Assembly: GCA_007922225.1 (NCBI GenBank)
Contig: ML680005.1
Location: forward strand, 552,787 to 616,786
Source: Emydura subglobosa
Taxonomy: Eukaryota > Chordata > Testudines > Chelidae
Reading direction: 5' to 3'
Length of the DNA stretch: 64,000 nucleotides
A program made the position numbers and the translations under genes. The notes beneath the pieces are model-generated. The model saw only the letters and a program-made list of their open reading frames with translations, made no database searches and was not told where the DNA came from. The number at the start of each line of letters is the position of its first letter. Within the stretch, counting starts at the first letter, position 1. This document shows positions 21,714-31,830 of the stretch, in pieces.

Positions 21714-23095
21714 ATTACAGGCAGTTTTCCCTTTGGGGACAGGCAGAGACAGAAAATGAACTCCACATGTTCGTTTCACAGTGTTAGTCACGGCTTACTG
21801 CACTACGGGAAGGTAGTCAGGTACTACGGTGATGAGAGCTGCACAGCACCTATGTAGAAAAGAGCTGAGCAGCTGTTCAAATTTCTGCAAATGTTTCACC
21901 TTTAGACAGAGACCAAGCTTGTAAAATTTCAGCCTGACGATGAATGTCTCAGAAATGTGAGAAACTGAAAACAGTGGGATTGACTGGAGATTATTGTAAA
22001 CCTTTAACTGCTATATAGAAGGCTGCCACCAGCTTTCCCCCTCAAACACGCCAAATGAGCTCAGAGCGAGATAAGACCCTTCAGCCAGAGACTCTATGAA
22101 GGCCACTAGGGACTTAAATTTCACTGCTTCTACTGATTTGACATAGAAGGCATTCAAATACTATGGTGATGCGTGGCAGTATCAGGCTCTAAGATAGATA
22201 TAGGGTCAGACACAGCAAGGTGATGAGAACATTTATTTTGTCCAGTGCCTAATCCTAATCACTACAAGAGCCAGGCATAAAGAGGAATCTCTCCCTGCCC
22301 CCTCTCCACAGTCACCAGGGATCTCACTGGGGAAGGGGGACCTTCTGCTGGCTCCTCCCCTGTCACCAGGCAGCTCCGCATCCCTGAGTGCAATGCAGTA
22401 AGCATAGCTAAGGGAAAGGCTCTGATGTGATGATTGTAGGAGCTGGCAAATCTGAGTTTAAGTTATCCTGGAGGCAGAAAAAGATCAGTGAAAGAGAGAA
22501 CCACATTGATTGCAAGGATACAGATGGAGCCATGACTTATCATGGATACAGAAGTGCAGAGGAAAGATTACTTAGAAAATTAAATGAAAAAGCTGCATCA
22601 CATATCAGACCAAGGAAAGTGAGGAAGGAAGTTGGAGAGGGAGATGGAGGAACATCCTGTGTTTATTGGAATTAAACAAAGGGCAAAAAATGTACTCATC
22701 CCTGGCACATAACAAACTTTGTTTGGCAAGTGGGGGAGAGGAGAGGCATAAGCCATCAATTTATTCAGAAAATCAGCTTTTACAAACATTAAGTTTCTAG
22801 ACCTTCTATTTAGTAAGCACTTGCCACTTGTGACTGTGATGCTGCTGCATATTGAGGTCTGCAAATAGACAGCTCCAAAGACCCTATTGCAGAGCATCTC
22901 AAAAGAAAAAGGGGAAAAATCAGCAAGTGACATTAACAAGACTAGTCAGTTTTACACCTGCTGCTCACAAGGCTCTGAACAGAAGCTAAGGGGACAAGAA
23001 TCATGTTAATTTCATACCCTTGGTGGTTAGGAAGCTCTGAGCAGCAGCAGTGACAGATAGTGGAGGTTTAAAGGGGGGAACCTAAAGGCATTCAT
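21714..23095. other. Intergenic, nothing recognised
   Basis: No gene, RNA or assignable repeat is visible in these 1.4 kb. Open frames are short and featureless. Confidence 0.4.
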
Positions 23096-23350
23096 ATCTT
23101 TTTAGGGCCAGAAGAGACCATCAGATTCTCTAGTCTGACCTCCTGCATAGCAGGGGCCCTAGAATTTCATCATGACAAAAGCATGTCTTCCAGAAAGGCA
23201 CCTAGACTTGAAGACTTCAAGAGATGGAGAATCTCCCACTTCCCTTGGTTGTTTGTTTCAATGGTTAGTCACCCTCACTCTTAAAAACATATGCTTTATT
23301 TCTCATTTGAATTTGTCTGGATTTAATTCCAGTCACTGGCTCTTATTGTC
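23096..23350 (-). repeat. Old CR1-like 3' end
   Basis: 'ggccagaagagaccatcaga' and 'ctagtctgacctcctgcata' represent the inverted 3' tail. Downstream 'tttctcatttgaatttgtct' matches the coding end seen at 15560. Confidence 0.6.
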
Positions 23351-23689
23351 AAGGCTGAAGGAGGGGTAGAATAACTGAAGCACATTCCAGCCTGAGCTCC
23401 TGCAACAGTCAGGAAGCTGAAGGAAGGGACAGAGAAAATGAACACCTGGTCTCAAAATCAGAAGGCTCTGGAGGGAAGAGAAGAGACAGAAAGCTCCTTC
23501 TCCCTTCCAGCAGCCAGAGGAACGTGGAGTTTCCAATGTATCAGACACCTATTAGCCCTCCCTGAGGTAATCCATAAGGTTTATATCATCGCCTTCAAAA
23601 TCATCAAGATTGACCTCTGCTGTGACACCTACTAGAAAACAGTCAATGATGAAATGGTTGGGAGGTGGTCAGGAAGAAAGAGGGTTAGT

Positions 23690-23897
23690 TACCAGTAACT
23701 GTTGTTCTTCAATAAATACCTCTGTGCATTTCCACTAGTGCAAGACACCCCTGCTGGTGAATGCTTGGAACCCGTTTTCAAATCTACGTCCATGGGGAAG
23801 TGCAAGGCACACAAGCACTCTCACCTATCATCAGATATCCTAGTCTATATAGGTAAATGCACCCAACCAGCACTGTCTCTTCTCTGCTACTGCAGTC
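23690..23897 (-). repeat. DIRS-like terminus, left part
   Basis: 'ggttagttaccagtaactgt' then 'tgttcttcaataaatacctc' resembles the DIRS end at 27.56 kb. The matching internal part is at 27316-27500, on the other side of a nested CR1 cluster. Confidence 0.45.
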
Positions 23898-24108
23898 ATA
23901 GAATCATAGAAGATTAGGGTTGGAAGGGAGCTGAGGAGGTCATCTAGTCAAACCCCTGCTGAAAGCAGAACCAACCCCAACTAAACTATCCCAGCTAGGG
24001 TTTTGTCAAGCTACACCTTAAAAACCCCTAAGGATGGAGATTCCACCACCTCCCTAGGTAACCCATTCCAGTGCTTCACCACCCACCTCGTTAAAAAGTG
24101 TTTCCTAA

Positions 24109-25058
24109 TCATAGAATCATAGAATATTAGAGTTGGAAGGGACCTCAGGAGGTCATCTAGTCCAACCCCCTGCTCAAAGCAGGACTAACCTCAGCTATAT
24201 CATCCCAACCAGGGCTTTGTCAAGCCTCACCTTAAAAACCTCTAAGGATGGAGATTCCACCACCTCCCTAGGTAACCCATTCCAGTGCTTCACCACCCTC
24301 CTAGTAAAAAACTTTTTCCTAATGTCCAACTTAGACCTCCCGCCCTGCAACTTGAGACCATTGCTCCTTGTTCGGTCATCTGCTACCACCGAGAACAGCC
24401 TAGCCCCATCCTCCCTGGAACCCCCTTTCAGGTAGTTAAAGGCCGCTATCAAATCCCCCCCTCACTCTTCTCTTTTGCAGACTAAACAAGCCGAGTTCCC
24501 TCAGCCTCTCCTCATAAGTCTTGTGCTCCAGCCCCCTAATCATTTTGGTTGCCCTCCGCTGCACTCTCTCCAACTTGTCCACATCCTTTTTGTAGTGGGG
24601 GGCCCAAAACTGGACACAATATTCTAAATGCGGCCTCACCAATGCCGAATAGAGGGGAATAATCACTTCCCGTGACCTGCTGGCAATGCCCCTCCTAATG
24701 CAGCCCAATATGCCATTAGCCTTCTTGACAACCAGGGCACACTGTTGACTCATATCCAGCTTTTTATCCACCGTTACCCCCAGGTCCTTTTCTGCAGAGC
24801 TGCTGCCCAGCTCGTCGGTCCCCAGTCTATAGCTGTGCATGGGATTCTTCCTTCCTAAGTGGAGGACTCTGCACCTGTCCTTGTTGAATCTCATTAGATT
24901 TCTTTTGGCCCAATCCTCCAGTTTGTTTAGGTCACTCTGTACCCTATCCCTACCTTCCAGGGTATCTACCACTCCCCCCAGCTTAGTGTCGTCCGCAAAC
25001 TTGCTGAGGGTGCAATCTACCCCATCCTCCAGATCATTAATAAAGATGTTGAACAAAA
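24109..25058 (-). mobile_element. CR1 nested in CR1 (first)
   Basis: A 950-bp CR1 with its 3' end at 24109 and 5' truncation at 25058 ('gttgaacaaaa'), the same truncation zone as 20421-21368. It interrupts an older CR1 in the same orientation. The ORF2 part carries FADDTKLGG and the C-terminal end in shifted frames. Confidence 0.85.
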
Positions 25059-26532
25059 TATCCAAACTAAACCTCCCCCACTGCAACTTAAGACCGTTGC
25101 TCCTAGTTCTGCCATCTACAACCACTGAAAACAGCCTAGCTCCACCCTCCCTGGAATCCCCTTTCAGATTGTTTAAGGCTGCTATCAAATCCCCCCTCAT
25201 TCTTCTCTTCTGTGGCTAAACAAGCCCAGTTCCTTCAGTCTTCCCTCATAACTCATGTGCTCCAGTCTCCAAATCATTTCTGTTGCCCTCCGCTGGACTC
25301 TCTCCAACTTGTCCACATCCTTTTCGTAGTGGGGGGCCCAAAACTGGACACAATACTCCAAATGCAGCCTCACTAATGCCGAATAGAGGGGAATAATCAC
25401 TTCCCGTGACCTGCTGGCAATGCCCCTCCTAATGCAGCCCAATATGCCATTAGCCTTCTTGAGAACCAGGGCACACTGCTGACTCATATCCAGCTTTTTA
25501 TCCACCCTTACCCCCAGGTCCTTCTCCGCAGAACTGCTGCCTAGCTCGTCGGTCCCCAGTCTGTAGCTGTGCATGGGATTCTTCCGTCCTAAGTGCAGGA
25601 CTCTGCACTTGTCCTTGTTGAACCTCATTAGATTTCTTTTGGCCCAATCCTCCAGTTTGTTTAGGTCACTCTGTACCCTATCCCTACCTTCCAGGGTATC
25701 AACCACTCCCCCCAGCTTAGTGTCATCTGCAAACTTGCTGAGGGTGCAATCTACCCCATCCTCCAGATCATTAATGAAGATGTTGAATAAAACTGACCCC
25801 AGCACCGACCCCTGGGGCACTCCGCTTGTGACTGGTTGCCAGCTAGACATGGAGCCATTGATCACTACTCGTTGAGCTCTATGCTCTAGCCAGTTCTCTA
25901 TCCATTTTATAGTCCATTCATCCAACCCATACTTCTTTAACTTGCTGATAAGAATACTGTGAGAGACCGTATCAAAAGCTTTGCTAAAGTCAAGGTATAT
26001 CACGTTCACCGCTTTCCCCACATCCACAGAGCCAGTCATCTCAGCATAGAAGGCAGGTTGGTCAGATACGACTTGCCCTTGGCGAATCCATATTGAATGT
26101 TCCTGATCCCCTTCCTCTCCTCCCAGTGCCTCACAATGGATTTCTTGAGGACCTGCTCCATGATTTTTCCAGGGACTGAGATGAGGCTGACTGGTTTGTA
26201 GTTCCCCAGATTCTCCTCCTTCCCTTTCTTGAAGCTGGGCACTATATTTGCTATTTTCCAATCATCTGGGACCTCCCCCAGTCATCATGAGTTTTCAAAG
26301 ATAATGGCCAATGGCTCTGCAATCACATCAGTCAATTCCCCCAGCACCCTTTGATGCATTGCATCTGGCCCCATGGACTTGTGTATGTCCAGGCTTTCTA
26401 AATGGTCCTGAACCTGTTCTGTCAGCACTGAGGGCTGCTCATCTCCTCCCCATTCAGTGCTGCTCAGTGCAGTGGTCTGGAAGCTGAGGACAGAGGCAAA
26501 AAAAAGCATTGAGTACTTCAGTTTTTTCCACG

Positions 26533-27166
26533 TCATAGAATCATAGAATCATAGAATATTAGAGTTGGAAGGGACCTCAGGAGGTCATCTAGTCCAACCC
26601 CCTGCTCAAAGCAGGACTAACCTCAGCTATATCATCCCAGCCAGGGCTTTGTCAAGCCTCAGCTTAAAAACCTCTAAAGATGGAGATTCCACCATCTCTC
26701 TAAGTAGCCCATTCCAGTGCTTCACCACCCTCCTAGTAAAAAACTTTTTCCTAATGTCCAACCTAGACCTCCCGCCCTGCAACTTGAGACCGTTGCTCCT
26801 TGTTCTGTCATCTGCCACCACCGAGAACAGCCTAGCCCCATCCTCCCTGGAACCCCCTTTCAGGTAGTTAAAGGCTGCTGTCAAATCCCCCCTCATTCGT
26901 ATCTTTTGCAGACTAAACAAACCCAGTTCCCTCAGCCTCTCCTCATAAGTCCTGTGCTCCAGCCCCCTCATCATTTTTGTTGCCCTCCGCTGCACTCTCT
27001 CCAACTTGTCCACATCCTGTTTGTAGTGGGGGGCCCAAAACTGGACACAATATTCTAAATGCGGCCTCACCAATGCCGAATAGAGGGGAATAATCACTTC
27101 CCACGTCCTGCTGGCAATGCTCCTACTAATGCAGCCCAATATGCTATTAGCCTTCTTGACAACCAG
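26533..27166 (-). mobile_element. CR1 nested in CR1 (second)
   Basis: It has three copies of the 3' 'tcatagaa' unit at its left edge and is truncated within the 'ALVVKKAN' coding block at 27166. It interrupts the same older CR1, again in the same orientation. Confidence 0.85.
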
Positions 27167-27315
27167 AGCATCTGTCACTAGGTTTCCTCCCCCATTCAGT
27201 AAGGGGCCCGCACTTTCCCTGACCACCTTCTTGTTACCAACATACCTGTAAAAACCCCTCTTGTTACCCTTCACACCCCTTGCTAGCTGTAACTCCAACT
27301 ATGCTTTGGCCAGTG

Positions 27316-27500
27316 CTGATGGCATGTAGAACTCCGAGGTCAAGGGGAAAGGGGTTGGCAATGTGAATGCAAGGAGGTGACTCTCTATGAACACCAGTTA
27401 CAGGTGAATAACCTCTCCTTTGAGAGCTTCTGTGCTTTCCTACTCGGGGGAGAGGAGTGAGCAGTCCCCGCTAGGTGGAAGGTGGGTGAGAAGTTTCTTC
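27316..27500 (-). repeat. DIRS-like terminus, right part
   Basis: 'accagttacaggtgaataac' followed by 'tttgagagcttctgtgcttt' corresponds to the 'ttacaaggtgagtaac' block at 27849 of the intact DIRS. It probably belonged with 23690-23897 before CR1 insertion. Confidence 0.45.
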
Positions 27501-27945
27501 ATACAATAGATGATAGCCCTACTCTCCCAGGCATCTGACAATGATGCTAAGTCAAAAAAAAAAGACGGTTAGTCACCTTGTCATTGTTGTTCTTTGAGAT
27601 GTGTTGCTCGTGTCCATTCCATTGTAGGTGTGTGCACGCCCCCGTGCATGGTCACCAGAACTTTTTTCCCTTCAGCAGTACCTGTGGGGCCAGCTCCGGT
27701 GCTCCCTGGAGCCCCACACACATGCCACGGAATATGAGGTGCTGCTGGCCCTGCGTCCCCGCCATTCCTTCTTACCATCAACTCCGGCAGTGGTGACGGG
27801 GAGTGGGTTATGGAATTTATATGAGCAACACATCTAGAAGAACAACAGTTACAAGGTGAGTAACTATCTTTTCTTCTTCGAGTGCTTGCTCATGTCAATT
27901 CCCTTGTAGGTGACTCACAAGCAATACCTTGGAGGTGGGCCGGAG

Positions 27946-28572
27946 TTACCGGTGAGCTGCCTGCAGCACTGCTCTGCCAAAGCCTGCGTCGTCCCGTGCC
28001 TGCTGGATGATGGCGTAGAGGGACATGAAGGTGTGCACCGATGAACAGGCGGCAGCCCTGCAGATGTCTTGCAGCGGCATCTGCGCCAGAAAGGCTGCCA
28101 AAGACGCTTGAGCTCTGGTCAAGTGGGTTGTGACTATCCCTGGAAGGGGCAGTTTTGCCTGCTCGTAGCAGAACTTAATGCAGGAGGTTATCCAGGACGA
28201 GATGTGCTGGGCGGAGACTGGTAAGCCTTTCATCCGATCTGTCACTGCGACGAAGATTTGAGTAGACTTCCGAAATGATTTAGTATGCTCAATGTAGAAG
28301 ACTAATGCTTGCCTAACATCTAGCGTGTGCCATCTCCGCTCTTCTTCTGAACCATGCAGTTTGGGAAAAATCACAGGGAGAAAAATATTTTGGTTACAAT
28401 GAAATTGGAAGACCACCTTAGGCAGGAAAGCCGGATGAGGTCATAACTGAACCTTTTATTTATAAATCACAGTATAAGGAGGCTCTGAGGTCAGCGCCCT
28501 AATCCTGGAGACCCTCCTTGCCAAGGTAATTGCCACCAGGAAGGAAATCTTCCATGACAGCAACAGCAGTGA
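27946..28572 (-). pseudogene. DIRS tyrosine recombinase, C-terminal part
   Basis: The frame 27946-28416 carries, in order, HTLDVRQALVFYIEHTKSFR, DRMKGLPVSAQHISSW, a TRAQASLAAFLAQ segment and SVHTFMSLYAIIQQARDDAG. This is the order I know from turtle DIRS recombinases; the TR of TRAQ and the H and Y of SVHTFMSLYA correspond to the catalytic region. The preceding part, ISFLVAITLARRVSRIRALT, is in the frame 28456-28716. The two frames do not join, and a 64-bp CR1 piece interrupts the gene upstream, so it is dead. Confidence 0.75.
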
Positions 28573-28574
28573 GC

Positions 28575-28638
28575 ACACTGCTGACTCATCTCCAGCTTCT
28601 TGTCCACTGTAACCCACAGATCCTTTTCTGCAGGTCCT
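28575..28638 (-). repeat. 64-bp internal CR1 fragment inside DIRS
   Basis: From 'gcacactgctgactcatctc' to 'tccttttctgcag' this is almost identical to the CR1 block at 35427-35489. It lacks the CR1 3' end, so it cannot be an ordinary target-primed insertion. Confidence 0.8.
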
Positions 28639-28639
28639 G

Positions 28640-29350
28640 GGATAGGAGATCATGCCACTTTGGCAGCTCCAGTGGCTGTCATGCTGAACCAATGCTGACA
28701 CAGCCAGGCCGGTCAATCAGGATGATGTCTGCCTTGTCCCTTTTGATTTTTAGCAGGATCTTGTGAAGGAACAGGACAGGCGGAAACGCATACGTCAGTC
28801 TCCCCCTCCACTGAAGGAGAAAGGTGTCGGATAGCGACCCAGCCTCAAGACCGCGTAGGGAGCAGATCTGTGGGCAAGTTCACCTGGGGAGAGCCCAATC
28901 TCCGGGAGATCATAGAGGCCACCTTCAGGTGAAGCGACCAGCCATGGCGGGGTAAGAACGACCTGCTGAGGCGGTCTGCTTCATTGTTCCTGATTCCCAG
29001 CAGGTGAGAGGCTATGATGTGAAAGTCGTGCCTCACCACCATGTCCCACAGGCGAACTGCTTCCTTGCAGAAGGCTGAGGAATGGGGTCCGCTGTGCCTG
29101 TGGATGTAATACACGGCCGCTGTATTGTCCGTCAGGGTGTGCACTACCTTGCCTGCAAAGAGGTGAAGGAACACCTCACAAGCTAGGCATATCGCCCGTA
29201 GCTCCCTCACGTTGATGTGCATGTCTCTCTCCTCTCTTGACCAGACCCCTGCATGCCGAGATTGGCGCTGATGTGGGCCCCCCACCCCAAGTCCGAGGCA
29301 TCCGACACCAGCGTGACTGAGGGGACTAGCTCCTCGAATGGTACACCCCC
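28640..29350 (-). pseudogene. DIRS RNase H domain
   Basis: The frame 28845-29285 encodes the RNase H and its flanks: EERDMHINVRELRAICLACE, VVHTLTDNTAAVYYIHRHSG, then LLGIRNNEADRLSRSFLPRH. RNase H removes the RNA strand during reverse transcription; the E of RELRA and the D of TDNT are the expected active-site residues. Toward the recombinase, 28640-28800 encodes a decayed linker containing FLHKILLKIKRDKADIILI. Upstream, the reading toward 29345 continues across the LTR insertion. Stops and frameshifts prevent a full protein. Confidence 0.75.
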
Positions 29351-29560
29351 TGTTGTGTATTTTGTGTCTTGCCTAATTGCCTAGGTTGCCGTAGCAACAG
29401 AGCTTAGCTTGTTGCCATAGCAATAGAGTTAGACTATTAGGGGATAGCTCAGCCAGTCCTGGCTGGTTTCAGTGTTACGCTCCCTGGGTTGTGTCTCTCT
29501 GTGATCCTGTGCTGATTTCTCTCTCTGAATACAAGCAATTAAAAGGAATTCAGCATAACA
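29351..29560. repeat. Short LTR-like insertion inside DIRS
   Basis: 210 bp starting TGTTGTGTATT and ending GCATAACA, so the ends are TGTT/AACA. It is flanked on both sides by ccccc (29346-29350 and 29561-29565), a 5-bp target duplication. It splits the DIRS sequence 'ggtacaccccc' / 'cccccagctctg'. It is short for a retroviral LTR. An ATTAAA lies near its right end at 29539-29544 (plus). Confidence 0.6.
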
Positions 29561-29938
29561 CCCCCAGCTCTGCGTGGGGGTTCCACCACTAGTCTATTGC
29601 AGATAGAACCTGGGGGGGCTGTGATCACCCGGTCTAGGGAATGCCTGCTCGGAACATGGACAGAGATGAGCCACGACTGAAGTGGCCTGAGTTTCAGCCA
29701 AGCAAGCCTCACCACATATGGGCAGCTGCAGACAGTGCCTGGCCGTAATGGTCGGGCAGAGGTGCAGGCGAGCAATCATGGTTGACATCGCCTCGAAATG
29801 GGACTGGGGAAGGAAAGCCCTGGCCTGTGAAGAGTCCAGGACTGCCCTGATGAATTCTATTCGCTGTACAGGAGTTAACATGGACTTCTGCTCGTTTATT
29901 AGCAGGCCCAGGCGGTGGCAGGTGACACACACAATATC
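29561..29938 (-). pseudogene. DIRS reverse transcriptase, C-terminal part
   Basis: The minus-strand frame to 29594 reads HRLGLLINEQKSMLTPVQRI followed by EFIRAVLDSSQARAFLP, the DIRS reverse-transcriptase thumb and connection region. It continues the palm domain found at 31058-31800, from which it is separated by a 1.1-kb LTR insertion. Confidence 0.75.
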
Positions 29939-31057
29939 TGTTGTTGGCCAAAATCCTGTTTTTGAAAAATATATAAGAACAGAGCCACAAGCCCCCACCC
30001 CTTCCTACCAAAAGGCACTTCAGCCTGACACACTGTAACTTTAATCAAAAGTTAAAACCTCAACTAACTCTTATTGTTTTACCCTTTTTAATGTTCACTT
30101 ACTTTCTATGCGTCTATTTGTTTTAAGAAAAACCACACTGTGAAATGTAATATATCTACTTTCAATTGTAAAAGACACTGTCAAAAATGAAATAATGTTT
30201 GCTTTAAAAAGAATATATAAGTTCTTCAGCTAGGAGTTGGACCTCAGTGATTGAAGTGTGAATGGCCCAGCAATTGAGTTGGGTGTAGACAGGGACAGTG
30301 ATTGAACAATTGGTTTGAGTGAGGGATATCGAAACAGACATAAAGAAAACACCAGCCTCACCTAAAACATCTGAGGGAAGAAGAAAGGAGTGAAGATAAT
30401 AACTTTTACCATTCAAATGGTAGAAGAGGAGCCCACCCTGATAACTTTGGAGCCAGCCCACTTCAAAGAACAAAATCTGATCAGGCTTGCAAGAATGTGG
30501 GTGATTGAGAATCACACCAAAAATGCAGTTGCAGCATGACGATGCAAAACCCACAGACTGACATAACCCTATAAAATGGGACAGAAAGATGAAGGCTGGA
30601 GGTTCGGGTCTACAACATCACACCAGCCAAGAGCACCGGCGCGCATCGACAGGACCTTGCTCCTCAACCTCATGCTCTAGTCACCTGGCCAGTGACTACC
30701 ACGAGCACCAAGAGGCTGGGAACTATAACATCTGTGGGACCCCTGTGTATGTTTGTCTGTCTCCCTGTCTGTGTGTGCCTGTCAGTGTGTGTGAATGTGA
30801 ATGAAAGTTCCAATTGAAACATGTGTCAACAAAGTATATTTTATTAAACAAGAATCTCTGTAATTGTAGTATTGATACAATGTTAATACTGTTTGCATTG
30901 TTGATACTATTTCGTTAAAGCACAATATTGATATCATTACAGTGTTGATACTTTTCTTTTCTTTGATACTATTTACCAAGTTTCCATGTTCACAATAAAC
31001 GCGGCTTGTTGCCTTATCTCCTAAAAAGATCCTGTGATATTTGTTATTTGGGTAACA
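29939..31057 (+). repeat. Solo retroviral-type LTR inside DIRS
   Basis: About 1.12 kb beginning TGTTGTTGGCC and ending GGGTAACA, so the termini are TGTT/AACA. A TATA box (TATAAAA, 30570-30576) and a polyadenylation signal (AATAAA, 30994-30999) are correctly ordered on the plus strand. The DIRS reading on either side is continuous, which marks the ends. Flanks are atatc and ctatg, perhaps a mutated 5-bp duplication. No internal retroviral sequence remains. Confidence 0.7.
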
Positions 31058-31830
31058 CTATGCTGCTTTGGACCCGGGACTCGCTCTTGATTAACCAGTC
31101 ATCTAGGTATGGGAAAATCTGGACACCCTCCCAGCACCTCAAGCGCGCCGCCACTACTGCCATACATTTCGTAAACGCCCTGGGGCCGAGGATAGACCAA
31201 AGAGCAATGCCGCAAACTGGTAGTAGGAGCTGGCCACCATGAAGCAAAGGAAACATCTGTGGCTGGGGAAAATAGAAATATGGACGTATGTGTCCTTTAG
31301 CTTGAGGGCGGCATACCAGTCTCCTGGATCTAGGGAGGGAATGATGGAGGCGAGGGAGACCGTGCAAAATTTCAGTCTCTTGAGATATTTGTTGAGACAA
31401 CTCAGGGCTCGTATAGGCCTGAGACACCCTTTCACTTTGGGGATGAGGAAGTACCTCAGGTAAAACCCTTTTCCCCTCATGTCCAGTGGAACCTCTTTTA
31501 CAGCCCCCAGGCTTAGAAGGTTCTCTACCTCCTGCATGAGGAGATGCTCGTGAGAAGGGTCCTTGAAGAGGGACAGGGAAGAAGGGTTGTTGAGAGGAAT
31601 AGAGGAAAACTGGAGGGCACAACCTGCCGAAATTAAGCCAAGGACCCAGTGGTCTGATGTGACTTTGGCCCATGAAGAGAGAAAAGGAGCTAGGCAGGTA
31701 GGATCCTGGAAATGGGCTGAAACGCCGCCCTCGGGCACACCTTCAGAAGGACCATCTTTGAGCGTTGGATCGCCTAGATGACCCCTGCTGAGGGGCTGAG
31801 GAGGACCCCAGCATTGGTCAGCGTCTCCTA
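31058..31830 (-). pseudogene. DIRS reverse transcriptase, palm domain
   Basis: Two overlapping frames (31044-31673 and 31154-31867) share the reverse transcriptase. In order they show LLMQEVENLLSLGAVKEVPL, FLIPKVKGCLRPIRALSCLN, a degraded 'DxxxAYxHI' segment (LKLKDTYVHISI), LLFGLSSAPG and the catalytic IFPYLDDWLIKSES. The YLDD motif is intact, but the switch between frames shows at least one frameshift. Confidence 0.8.

Larger units (their letters stand above)
23898..27315 (-). mobile_element. Composite CR1 carrying two nested CR1 copies
   Basis: A minus-strand CR1 is broken into three collinear parts: 23898-24108, 25059-26532 and 27167-27315. The first ends 'tgtttcctaa' and the second resumes 'tatccaaactaaacc', a continuous CR1 sequence. 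The second ends 'cagttttttccacg' and the third resumes 'gcatctgtcactagg', again continuous. The middle part encodes ORF2 including FADDTKLGG, 25197-26261. It is 5'-truncated near the 'KKVV' pre-reverse-transcriptase region. Confidence 0.85.
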
